From JACDQM01 sp044373315 (GTDB taxonomy: Bacteria > Pseudomonadota > Gammaproteobacteria > Burkholderiales > Burkholderiaceae_C), in the NCBI RefSeq assembly GCF_044373315.1, contig NZ_JBILQK010000071.1, positions 1-20,192 on the forward strand: 20,192 nucleotides of DNA. The letters run 5' to 3'. The translations under genes and the position numbers were made by a program. How positions within the stretch are numbered: the first letter of the stretch is position 1; every line of letters begins with the position of its first letter. Positions 8,773 to 15,718 of the stretch are shown piece after piece. The notes below the pieces were generated by a model. It had not been told where the DNA came from, made no database searches, and was given only the letters and a program-made list of their open reading frames with translations.

Positions 8773-9441
8773 TCAGCCGCCCATACCCTGCTCGCTGCCC
8801 CAGACTGCGGCCTGCACGCGCGAGCTCAGATTGAGCTTGCGCAGGATGTGCTGCACATGGATCTTCACCGTGGTCTCGGCGATGCCCAGGCTGCGGGCGA
8901 TCTCCTTGTTGCTGGCGCCGCGCGTCAGCTGCTTGAGGATGTCGATCTCGCGGGGCGAAAGCTGCGGTGCGTCCTTGTCCTGCTCCGGCTTGGCCGGGCT
9001 GGTCGCACCCCCCCCGTTTCGCAGCGCGTTCAGCAGCTTGTGGCTCATCTCCGGGCTGACCACCGACTCGCCGCGCATCGTGCGCTTCAGCGCCGCGGCC
9101 AGATCCTCGCCGTCGATGGTCTTCAGTAGATAGCCCTGGGCCCCATTGCGCAGCGCCGCGCTGAGGTCCTCCTCGTCCTCGCTGACGGTCAGCATCAGCA
9201 CCCGGGATGCCGGCGCCACCTGGCGCAGCGCCGGCAGCAGCGCCACGCCGGTGACGCCTGGCATGTGGTTGTCCAGCAGGATTAGATCGGGCTTCAGCGC
9301 CTCGGCGATGCGCAGCGCATCGCTGCCATCGGCCGCCTCGCCGACCACCTCGACGCCGGCCTCCTGCCCCAGCAAGGCAATCAGACCGCGGCGGAACAGC
9401 GTGTGGTCATCGACAACCAGAATGGTGATCAGCGTGTTCAT
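8773..9441 (-). CDS. narL: NarL-type nitrate/nitrite response regulator
   Basis: 222 residues: an N-terminal receiver domain (about 5-122), a linker, and a C-terminal LuxR/FixJ-type helix-turn-helix (about 157-215, SPREIDILKQLTRGASNKEI then TTVKIHVQHIL). Receiver residues are all visible: the acidic pair D11/D12, phosphoacceptor D57 in LILLDNHMPG, T85 and K107. The ATG overlaps the narX stop by 4 bases and lacks a strong ribosome site, so translation probably depends on narX. Adjacent narX and the downstream nitrate genes identify it as NarL rather than another member of the family. Phosphorylated NarL would bind TACYYMT-type heptamers and act with an FNR-type factor on the operon. Intact. 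Confidence 0.95.
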   Translation of the reverse strand: MNTLITILVVDDHTLFRRGLIALLGQEAGVEVVGEAADGSDALRIAEALKPDLILLDNHMPGVTGVALLPALRQVAPASRVLMLTVSEDEEDLSAALRNGAQGYLLKTIDGEDLAAALKRTMRGESVVSPEMSHKLLNALRNGGGATSPAKPEQDKDAPQLSPREIDILKQLTRGASNKEIARSLGIAETTVKIHVQHILRKLNLSSRVQAAVWGSEQGMGG

Positions 9442-11345
9442 GAGTGCAAAGAAGCTTTCTGGGTCGGGTCGGTGGCCTGCAGCGAGCTCAGCAGGGGCAG
9501 CGTCAGGCTGACGAGGGTGCCACCCTCAGGCGCTCGGCTGACCTGCAGCTGCGCGCCAATGCGCTGGGCTCTCTCCTGCATGATCTGCAGGCCGACATGA
9601 GTCTGCCCACTGCCGACAGCGGAACTCTCGATGCCGCGCCCGTTGTCGCGGATCTCGAAGCGCCAGCGCGGCAGTTGTTCGACAGTGACGCTGACATGGT
9701 CGGCCTCCGCATGCTTGCGCACATTGGACAAGGCCTCCTGAATGATGTGCAGTACCTGCACCTGATGATCGGGCGGCAAGGGCAGGCCATCGCCCTGCAA
9801 ACGCAGATGGGTGCTCAGGCCGCTCTGGCGTTCGAACTTGGCCAGCGTGCTGCGCAGCGCATGCTCGATGTCTTCATGGCCGGGCCGCGTGCGGAAGTGC
9901 ACCAGCAGTTCACGCACATTGGTGTAGCACTCCTTCACGCCTGCATCGATCTCGTCGAGGCTGCGCGTCACTTCCTCGGGCCGCTGGCGGGCCATCGCAC
10001 CGCGCAGCAGCTGAACCTGGATCTTCAGGAAGGCCAGCACCTGGGCTATCGAATCATGCAGCTCCTGCGCCAGCAGATTGCGCTCCTCCGACACCGCCAT
10101 CTCGCGGTCGCGCGCCGCCAGCCGCACGTTGTCGACCTGGATGGCGAACTGGCCCACCAGCGCATCCAGCAGCAGGCGCTCGGCTTCGACCAGGCTGCGC
10201 TCGCTGTAGAAGAACAGCTCCACCTCGCCGATCACGCGGCCGCCCGCGCGCATCGGCACCGAGATCACCGTCTGATAGCCCGCCGCCTCGCAGTGGCTCA
10301 GCTTGGGCGCCTCCAAGCCGCGGATCGGAATGACGCGGGCGCCGGGCGCGCCGGGTGCGGCGCTGCCGCAGGCGCACTCGCCCTTGCGCAGGCAGCGCTC
10401 GGCGTCGATCATGGACTGGGGCATGCGGTTCTGGCCCATCAGCAGCCAGCGCTCCTCGTCCTGCGCGGCCAGCCTCACCGCGCTGGCGTCGGCCCGCGCG
10501 ATGCGCGCGACCTTGGCAGCAAAGGACTGCGACATCGATTCGAGACTGGCATCTGCCTGCCCCGCCATCAGCGCCACGTCATACAGCGCCTCCAGCCGCT
10601 CGTTCTGCTGGGCCAGATGGGCGGTCTTGTCCCTCACCTTGCCTTCAAGGCCCTGGTGCGCCTCATCCAGCGCCACCGCCATCTGGTTGAAGCCTTCGGC
10701 GAGGCTGCTGAACTCGACCACCGAGCTGGTCTCGTCGACGCGCACGCCAAGCTGGCCGGCCGCCATCTGCCGCAGGCCGTCACGCAAGCGCTGCAGCGGC
10801 TGGACGATCCACACATAGGTGCCTGAGACAAACACCACCGAGGCCGCCACCACCAGCACCACCAGGCTGAAGCACAGCCCGCCCAGGATGGCGGTGCGCG
10901 CGGCGATGGTGCGCTCGATGGCGCCAACCAGCTGATCGATGGTGGCTACGAAGCTGTCGACCTGCGGCCGCAGTCCAGGCCCCGGGGCCAGCAGCGCGGC
11001 ACGCAAGGCGGGCCATTGCTCTTCGACGGCCAGCAACCGCTCGGTGCATTCCTCGGTATCGGGAACAAACAAGGGCCGCTGCGCGTCGCCGACCCGCAAG
11101 CGATGCACCATCGCGTCGAACTCCTGCAGATCACGCTGCAAGGCGGCTGGCGTGGCATCAGCCTGCGACAGCACCATGCGATAGCTCATCATGCGCATGC
11201 GCCCGGCCTCGTTGATGGCGCCGGCGCCACCCTCCAGCTGCCACGACACCCAGAGGGTGAACGCGATCGACGCCAAGGCGACGACCAGGAAGCCGGTCTG
11301 TATCAAGGCCAGCTTGCCGACGAGACTGCGCAGACGGTTGAGCAT
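9438..11345 (-). CDS. narX: NarX-type nitrate sensor histidine kinase
   Basis: 635 residues from the ATG at 11345 (MLNRLRSLVGKLA). The frame is open further upstream, but family alignment (first membrane segment right after the start) supports this ATG. Order: membrane segment 1 (about 13-34), periplasmic nitrate-binding region with P-box-like NEAGRMRMMSYRM (45-57), membrane segment 2 (about 152-176), HAMP (about 177-230), a central GAF-like module (about 250-408) with C318, C324, C326 and C352, then a HisKA_3/HATPase core with H430 in ELHDSIAQ, N541 in EALSNVRKHAEA, and DNGRGI at 567-572. It would phosphorylate NarL in response to nitrate or nitrite. No ribosome site precedes the ATG; an FNR-type box stands 41.5 bases upstream. 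Confidence 0.93.
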   Translation of the reverse strand: MLNRLRSLVGKLALIQTGFLVVALASIAFTLWVSWQLEGGAGAINEAGRMRMMSYRMVLSQADATPAALQRDLQEFDAMVHRLRVGDAQRPLFVPDTEECTERLLAVEEQWPALRAALLAPGPGLRPQVDSFVATIDQLVGAIERTIAARTAILGGLCFSLVVLVVAASVVFVSGTYVWIVQPLQRLRDGLRQMAAGQLGVRVDETSSVVEFSSLAEGFNQMAVALDEAHQGLEGKVRDKTAHLAQQNERLEALYDVALMAGQADASLESMSQSFAAKVARIARADASAVRLAAQDEERWLLMGQNRMPQSMIDAERCLRKGECACGSAAPGAPGARVIPIRGLEAPKLSHCEAAGYQTVISVPMRAGGRVIGEVELFFYSERSLVEAERLLLDALVGQFAIQVDNVRLAARDREMAVSEERNLLAQELHDSIAQVLAFLKIQVQLLRGAMARQRPEEVTRSLDEIDAGVKECYTNVRELLVHFRTRPGHEDIEHALRSTLAKFERQSGLSTHLRLQGDGLPLPPDHQVQVLHIIQEALSNVRKHAEADHVSVTVEQLPRWRFEIRDNGRGIESSAVGSGQTHVGLQIMQERAQRIGAQLQVSRAPEGGTLVSLTLPLLSSLQATDPTQKASLHS

Positions 11346-11351
11346 GGGGCG

Positions 11352-11357
11352 AGCGTA
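11352..11357 (-). promoter_or_regulatory. Possible -10 element of narX
   Basis: The minus strand reads TACGCT. It keeps the three most conserved bases of TATAAT (T, A and the final T) at -12, -11 and -7 if transcription begins at the A of the narX ATG. The FNR-type box is then centred at -41.5. There is no ribosome site between this element and the ATG. Confidence 0.4.
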
Positions 11358-11379
11358 GGGCGGCGCCCCATGGGTTGAC

Positions 11380-11393
11380 TTGACACGCATCAA
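11380..11393 (-). promoter_or_regulatory. FNR/Anr/Dnr-type box upstream of narX
   Basis: The minus strand reads TTGAT-GCGT-GTCAA, matching 9 of 10 defined bases of TTGAT-N4-ATCAA. Its centre is 41.5 bases upstream of the narX ATG, the classical activating position if that A is the transcription start. In the opposite direction no -10-like hexamer stands at the right spacing, so narX is the likelier target. Confidence 0.6.
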
Positions 11394-11426
11394 GTGATGT
11401 TCGGGCCGCAAAGCCCGCCACCGGCC

Positions 11427-11442
11427 TACCCCGCCTCGGCTA
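11427..11442 (+). promoter_or_regulatory. Possible weak NarL 7-2-7 site
   Basis: TACCCCG-CC-TCGGCTA has the geometry of a NarL inverted heptamer pair. The first half matches 6 of 7 positions of TACYYMT, the second only 4 of 7. It lies about 90 bases upstream of the predicted narX start. The sequence CTACCCCGCCT (11426-11436) recurs upstream of narK1 (8701-8711). Such short GC-rich matches can arise by chance. Confidence 0.2.
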
Positions 11443-11658
11443 CCGCCCAAGTCATCCGGTGCGCATCGGTCAGGAAAGGTTATGGCAACAGCGTCGGATC
11501 GCGGAGGCGGGCCGACTATTCCCGCGTGCGCCACATGCAACAGCCGCAAGCCTGTGCGCTGATCGCGCAAGCACGGCGCATGCGTGCAATCGACCCGACA
11601 CGCCGAGCAGTCTGGATGCGCGTCATACTGGTTCACGCATTGCCGGAGCACGCGCTTG

Positions 11659-12459
11659 ATGATCAAGACCCTGTATCGCTACCCACCCCTGTGCGGCCTG
11701 ACGCTCATGCTCTTGGGCACTGAGGTGAGCGCGGCCGGCGCAACGCCGGTGCGCCTGGATTTCGATCAGCGCATCGGTGAACGTTCTGAACGCATCGGCA
11801 TGCGGGTGACGCCAAGCCAGGTGGCGGTGCTCGACGCGCAGCAGCGCCCCAGTCTGCTGTTTGATCGCCGGTCAGCCGTCCTGACTCTGCTGGATCACGA
11901 GCAGCGCAGTTATCGACGGCTCGACCCTGCCCGCATCAAGCGTCTGGCCGACGATGTCAATGCAGCGCTGACACAGGCCAGAGCCGAAGCCAGCGCGCTG
12001 CCTGCGGCCGAGCGTGCTCTGGCTGAACAGCGCCTGCAGGAGCTGCTGGGCGCGCCGGGCAAGCCGCCAGCCGCCGTCCACTTCAAGCTCACGGCGCAGA
12101 AAGGCGAGTTCGCCGACCAGGCCTGCCGTTGGCATGAAATTCGGACAGGGTCGACCCCCACCGGACGGGTCTGCGCGGCGCCGCCAACGCAGGTGCCGGG
12201 CGGCGAGGCCGTGATGGCCCTGCTGGGGGCGATGGCAAAGACCTACGACGCGCTCAACCGCCAAACCCTGCTGCCGCTGGCCTTGCCGGCCAACCCGCTG
12301 CTGCCCTTGCTAGCGCTCGGGCAGCTGCCGCTGAGCCTGGAGGAAACGCGGGCCGGCGTGATGATTCGCAGCCGCCTGCTGGCGGTACGGCCGCTGGAGG
12401 GAGCTGCCGATCTGTTGGTGCCAGCGGGTTTCTCAGACGGCTTCGGCGGCACCCCCTGA
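11659..12459 (+). CDS. Secreted protein of unknown function, DUF4412-like layout
   Basis: 266 residues from the ATG at 11659; the frame is open 75 bases further upstream, but this start gives a clean signal peptide (MIKTLYRYPPLCGLTLMLLG, cleavage likely after VSA or SAAGA). The mature part has a beta-rich region of the form 'rvtpsqVAVLDaqqrpsLLFDrrsavLTLLDheqrSYRRLD', then a charged helix, then C156 and C172 spaced as DQACRWHEIR and GRVCAA. That resembles DUF4412-type periplasmic proteins, whose role is unknown; the assignment is by eye and weak. The two cysteines could form a disulfide. GGAG lies about 11 bases upstream. The gene ends 118 bases before the GDSL esterase gene on the same strand, so the pair may be cotranscribed. 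The sequence shows no link to nitrate respiration. Confidence 0.75.
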   Translation: MIKTLYRYPPLCGLTLMLLGTEVSAAGATPVRLDFDQRIGERSERIGMRVTPSQVAVLDAQQRPSLLFDRRSAVLTLLDHEQRSYRRLDPARIKRLADDVNAALTQARAEASALPAAERALAEQRLQELLGAPGKPPAAVHFKLTAQKGEFADQACRWHEIRTGSTPTGRVCAAPPTQVPGGEAVMALLGAMAKTYDALNRQTLLPLALPANPLLPLLALGQLPLSLEETRAGVMIRSRLLAVRPLEGAADLLVPAGFSDGFGGTP

Positions 12460-12577
12460 ACCCGCGGCAGCTGCGGCCCCGCTGTCAAGCCGGGAAAGTG
12501 CGACGCCTGCTTGAGGGTTAGGCCTGCCTTTACTTCTGACTTCAAATCCGTTGGCCTAAAAACTAACGGAGACAACC

Positions 12578-13621
12578 ATGACCCTCAAACCCGGCCCAGC
12601 TTCATGGCTGCGCTCAGGCCTCGTCAAATGCGCGCTGCTGCTGTGCTTGCCGCTGGCCCAAGCGGCACCCACCTTCAGCACCATGTATGTGTTCGGGGAC
12701 AGCCTCTCAGACACCGGCAACACCAGGGCGGTGGTCGGCTCGGGCGCCATCGTCTCCAACATCGCCGGCTATGGCTCGAACGGCCGCTTCTCCAACGGGC
12801 CGGTCTGGCATGAAAGCCTGGCCACGGGACTGGGCCTGACGGCCCCCACGCATTCGCGCGGCGGCGGCAACAACTATGCCCACGGCGGTGCTCGGGTTGA
12901 CAACGCCACCGGCGCGTCGGCCGGCGTGCAGAACCAGTACGCCAGTTACATCGGCGGCAAGGGCGCGGCTGGCGCCGATGCCAATGCCCTTTACGTCGTG
13001 TGGGGTGGCGGCAATGACGCCCGCGATCTGGTCAGCAACGCCAATCCGCTCAACGCCGTTCAAAGCGCGATCAATCGACTCAGCGGCGTGCTGACCGGCT
13101 TGCTGAATGCGGGCGCAACCACCTTGCTGGTTCCCAATCTGCCGGACCTGGGACGCATTCCCGAGAACCGCGGCAAGGCCAGTGCCAACTCGGCCACTCA
13201 GGTCAGCAACCTGTGGAATCAGGAACTGCTGTCGATGCTGACGGGCTTGAGTGGCCAGACCAGCGCGTCGATCTACTTTCTTGACGTGTTCTCGGTGTTC
13301 AACGAGGTGCTCGACTCACCAGCAGATTTCGGATTCACCAATACCACCGGGCAGTGCCGCTCGCTGGGCTTCCTTGCACTGACCGAGATCAGCTGCGCCA
13401 ACGCGGATCGATGGACCTTCTGGGACGCGATCCACCCGACGCGCGCGGCCCATGCACTGCTGGGATCGGCGGCGCTGGATCTGCTGCGCAACGGCGAGGC
13501 GCTGGGGCAGGATGTCCCGGAGCCGGCAACCGTATGGCTGCTGCTGTTGGCCATCGCCGCCATGCTGCTGGTGCGCAAGCAGCGCTTGCTGCCAGGGGTC
13601 GGCACGCGCCTGAGCGCGTAG
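12578..13621 (+). CDS. GDSL/SGNH esterase-lipase with PEP-CTERM sorting tail
   Basis: 347 residues. A signal peptide (about 1-30, ending LPLAQAA) is followed by SGNH hydrolase blocks: FGDSLSDTGN with nucleophile S42, a glycine block around SNGRFSNGPVWHE, GGGNDARD with N146, and FWDAIHPT with D283 and H286. All catalytic positions are present, so it is probably an active exported esterase or lipase; the substrate is unknown. The C-terminus carries a PEP-CTERM signal: VPEPA at 313-317, a hydrophobic run, then the basic RKQR at 333-336. This is cut by an exosortase in organisms that make exopolysaccharide, which implies an exosortase and EPS locus elsewhere in the genome. The start has GGAGA 6 bases upstream. 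It converges with the ghrA-like gene, 4 bases apart. Confidence 0.92.
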   Translation: MTLKPGPASWLRSGLVKCALLLCLPLAQAAPTFSTMYVFGDSLSDTGNTRAVVGSGAIVSNIAGYGSNGRFSNGPVWHESLATGLGLTAPTHSRGGGNNYAHGGARVDNATGASAGVQNQYASYIGGKGAAGADANALYVVWGGGNDARDLVSNANPLNAVQSAINRLSGVLTGLLNAGATTLLVPNLPDLGRIPENRGKASANSATQVSNLWNQELLSMLTGLSGQTSASIYFLDVFSVFNEVLDSPADFGFTNTTGQCRSLGFLALTEISCANADRWTFWDAIHPTRAAHALLGSAALDLLRNGEALGQDVPEPATVWLLLLAIAAMLLVRKQRLLPGVGTRLSA

Positions 13622-13625
13622 TGGC

Positions 13626-14573
13626 TCAGTAGCCGCGCTGGCGCTCCACCCGGTGAGCCAGCGGCTGGCTGCTGCGCAGGGCCTGCAGATTGGCGGCCAC
13701 CACGGCGGCAGCGCTGCGGGGGTCGGTTTGCGCCGCGGTGTGCGGCAGCACGGTGATGTGGGCATGGCGCCAGAAGGCATGCTCGGCAGGCAGAGGCTCC
13801 ACCGTGAACACATCCAGCACCGCATGGCTGAGCTGGCGCGCGTCCAGCGCGGCCAGCAGATCGGCTTCAAGCACATGCGCGCCGCGCGCCAGGTTCACCA
13901 GGCTGGCGCCGCGCTTCATCTGCGCAAAACGCGCCGCGTTGAAGAAGCCGTGCGTGGACTCGGTCAGCGGCAGCAGATTGATCACCGTGTCGGCCGCCGC
14001 CAGCGCCTGAGCCAGAGCCGCCTCGCCCTGCAGGCAGGTCACACCGTCCTGCTGCGCCGGCCGCATCGTCGTGCTCCAGCCGCTCACCGCATAGCCCAGG
14101 CTTGAGAGCGTGCGCGCCACGCGCCCGCCCAGCTCACCCAGGCCCAGTACCAGCACCTGCCACTCGTGTGCGCGCAGCTGCTCGGGCTGGCGCCACAGCG
14201 CCTGCTGCTGCTGTGCCTGCACCTCGAGGAAGCCGCGGTGCAGTCCCAGCAGCGCCCACAGCGCGGTCTGCACCATGGCCTCATTCATTGCTGGGTCCAC
14301 CATGCGCGCCAGGGGCACGCCAGCGGGCAGTGTCGGGTCAGTCAGCAGCTTGTCCACGCCGGCCCACAGCGACTGGATCAGGCGCAGATTGGGCAGCCCC
14401 TGCAGCACGCCATGGGCCGGGTTGGCCACGATGGCCACCTCCACTGCTGCGGCCTCGGCCACATCGCGCGGCGCGTCGAGCAGCCACTGCTCGCCGGGAA
14501 GGGCCTGCTGCAAATGGGCCAGCCAGGCGTCGCGCTCGGCCGCATCCCAGCGGCCCGTCAACAACAAAGCCAC
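13626..14573 (-). CDS. ghrA: Glyoxylate/hydroxypyruvate reductase A-like 2-hydroxyacid dehydrogenase
   Basis: 315 residues from a GTG at 14573 (VALLLTGRWDAAER), close to the 312 of E. coli GhrA. It is an NAD(P)H-dependent dehydrogenase expected to reduce glyoxylate or hydroxypyruvate in the cytoplasm. The Rossmann motif VLGLGELGGRV lies at about 142-152, and the catalytic trio is R230 (NLARGAHV), E259 (FTVEPLP) and H278 (VLPHTAAQ). The frame runs open upstream into cinA. The GTG is chosen because it follows the cinA stop by 2 bases, gives the right length and matches the family N-terminus; no ATG fits. A purine-rich stretch inside the cinA end (GGAAGAAAAAGA) may serve as its ribosome site. 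Substrate preference cannot be read from sequence; the symbol reflects best similarity. Confidence 0.85.
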   Translation of the reverse strand: MALLLTGRWDAAERDAWLAHLQQALPGEQWLLDAPRDVAEAAAVEVAIVANPAHGVLQGLPNLRLIQSLWAGVDKLLTDPTLPAGVPLARMVDPAMNEAMVQTALWALLGLHRGFLEVQAQQQQALWRQPEQLRAHEWQVLVLGLGELGGRVARTLSSLGYAVSGWSTTMRPAQQDGVTCLQGEAALAQALAAADTVINLLPLTESTHGFFNAARFAQMKRGASLVNLARGAHVLEADLLAALDARQLSHAVLDVFTVEPLPAEHAFWRHAHITVLPHTAAQTDPRSAAAVVAANLQALRSSQPLAHRVERQRGY

Positions 14574-14575
14574 GG

Positions 14576-15076
14576 TCAGAGGTCTTTTTCTTCCAGGGCC
14601 TCGCACAAGGCCATCAGGCCGGCGCGCACCGTGGCCATGCGCACCGCATGGCGGTCGCCGGCAAACAGCTCCTTCCAGACCTTGGGCGGCTGGCCGGCGC
14701 GTGCCAGCGCCAGCCACACCGTGCCCACCGGCTTGCCCTCGCTGCCGCCGGTCGGGCCGGCAATGCCGGTGACGGCCAGCGTCCAGTCCACCGGCGCATG
14801 CGCCAGCAGGCCGCGAGCCATGTGTGAAGCCACCTCGGCGCTGACCGAGCCATACAGCTCGATCAAGGCCGAAGGCACGCCCAGCAGCTCGGTCTTGGAC
14901 TGGTTGCTATAGCTCACCACGCCACGCTCGAACCACTCGCTGGAGCCCGACAGGCTGGTGCAGGCCGCCGCAATCAGGCCGCCGGTGCAGCTCTCGGCCG
15001 TGGCCATGCGCTCGCGGCGCTGGATCAGCGCCAGCGCGATCCGGTGGATCAGCTCGTTGTCGTCGGGTTGCAGCAT
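14576..15076 (-). CDS. pncC: CinA C-terminal-type nicotinamide-nucleotide amidase (PncC)
   Basis: 166 residues from the ATG at 15076, or 169 from the ATG at 15085. The protein is the stand-alone CinA C-terminal domain, which deamidates nicotinamide mononucleotide to nicotinic acid mononucleotide in NAD recycling. Motifs are ATAESCTGGLIAAA, VVSYSNQSK and AVTGIAGPTGGSEGKPVGTVW, all intact. The inner start is preferred because AGGAG at 15086-15090 is 9 bases from it but directly abuts the outer ATG. The neighbours pgpA and thiL form a common betaproteobacterial cluster. The N-terminal CinA (MoaB-like) domain is absent, as usual for this short form. Confidence 0.95.
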   Translation of the reverse strand: MLQPDDNELIHRIALALIQRRERMATAESCTGGLIAAACTSLSGSSEWFERGVVSYSNQSKTELLGVPSALIELYGSVSAEVASHMARGLLAHAPVDWTLAVTGIAGPTGGSEGKPVGTVWLALARAGQPPKVWKELFAGDRHAVRMATVRAGLMALCEALEEKDL

Positions 15077-15124
15077 GGTGTTCATCTCCTAGTGCGGGAT
15101 CTTCGTCGTGGTCGTCGTCTCTTT

Positions 15125-15718
15125 TCAGCCCATGATCGCGCGCCACAGCGCGATCACCACAAGCGTACATCCGGCCGCCACGTAGTCATCAAACAGAATG
15201 CCCCAGCCCTGCGCATAGCCCACCGGCTTGCCGCGCTTCCCTTTGAACAGGCCGTCGGCCCAGCCCACCGGGCCCGGCTTGGCCGCATCGAAGAAGCGGA
15301 ACAGCGCAAACGCCGCCGCCTGGCCCCAGAAGCCCGTGGGCATCACCAGCACCAGCACCAGCCAGAAGGCCAGCACCTCGTCCCAGACGATGGCGCCGGG
15401 GTCAGGCGTTGCCATATTGCGGGCGGTCACCGTGCAGGCCCACCAGCCCACCAGCGTGCCGATGGCGATCAGCGCCAGCCACTGGCCCTCGCTGAGCCAG
15501 ACATCGAACACCAGAAATGCTGCCCAGGCCCACAGCGTGCCCACCGTGCCCGGCGCCTTGGGGGACAGGCCGCTGCCGAAGCCCAGCGCAATCCAGTGCG
15601 CCGGATGGCCCAGCATGAAGCGCGCGGTGGCGCGGCGCGGGCCGCCGCTGGAAGGCAACGGCGGCGGCGGTGGCGCGGGGGCGGCAGCTTCAACTTGTTG
15701 AATCGGTTCTTCGCTCAT
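15125..15718 (-). CDS. pgpA: Phosphatidylglycerophosphatase A
   Basis: 197 residues. PgpA is an inner-membrane enzyme that removes phosphate from phosphatidylglycerophosphate to give phosphatidylglycerol. Motifs in order: GFGSGLSPKAPGTVGTL (46-62), IVWDEVLAFW (110-119), FRFFDAAKPGPVGWAD (140-155) and GWGILFDDYVAAG (171-183), with the acidic residues expected for Mg2+ binding and catalysis. About four hydrophobic segments are present. The N-terminal 28 residues are a proline- and alanine-rich extension (APAPPPPPLP) not needed by the family, so its length is unusual but the start is firm: the ATG overlaps the thiL stop by 4 bases. The arrangement is thiL-pgpA-cinA, probably one transcript. Confidence 0.96.
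   Translation of the reverse strand: MSEEPIQQVEAAAPAPPPPPLPSSGGPRRATARFMLGHPAHWIALGFGSGLSPKAPGTVGTLWAWAAFLVFDVWLSEGQWLALIAIGTLVGWWACTVTARNMATPDPGAIVWDEVLAFWLVLVLVMPTGFWGQAAAFALFRFFDAAKPGPVGWADGLFKGKRGKPVGYAQGWGILFDDYVAAGCTLVVIALWRAIMG

Larger units (their letters stand above)
11346..11658. other. Divergent intergenic region narX / secreted protein gene
   Basis: These 313 bases separate narX (minus) from the plus-strand secreted protein gene. They contain the FNR-type box (11380-11393), a possible -10 for narX (11352-11357), and a TACCCCG heptamer within a 7-2-7-like arrangement (11427-11442) that could be a weak NarL site. I see no RNA gene or repeat. For the plus-strand gene only a weak CATACT (11624-11629) resembles a -10 element. 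Confidence 0.5.

Noticed and set aside
9444..10826. 460-codon open frame on the plus strand opposite narX
   Set aside because: Antisense shadow of the NarX kinase region.
11346..11666. 107-codon N-terminal extension of narX
   Set aside because: It runs through the FNR-type box and promoter region, resembles no NarX N-terminus, and would place the first membrane segment over 110 residues in.
12484..12516. Possible sigma-54 (-24/-12) promoter before the PEP-CTERM esterase
   Set aside because: GG and GC are 11 bases apart rather than 10, and TGGCA and TTGC are not matched.
12518..12559. 7-base inverted repeat TTAGGCC / GGCCTAA upstream of the esterase
   Set aside because: Arms are short and 28 bases apart; this could easily occur by chance.
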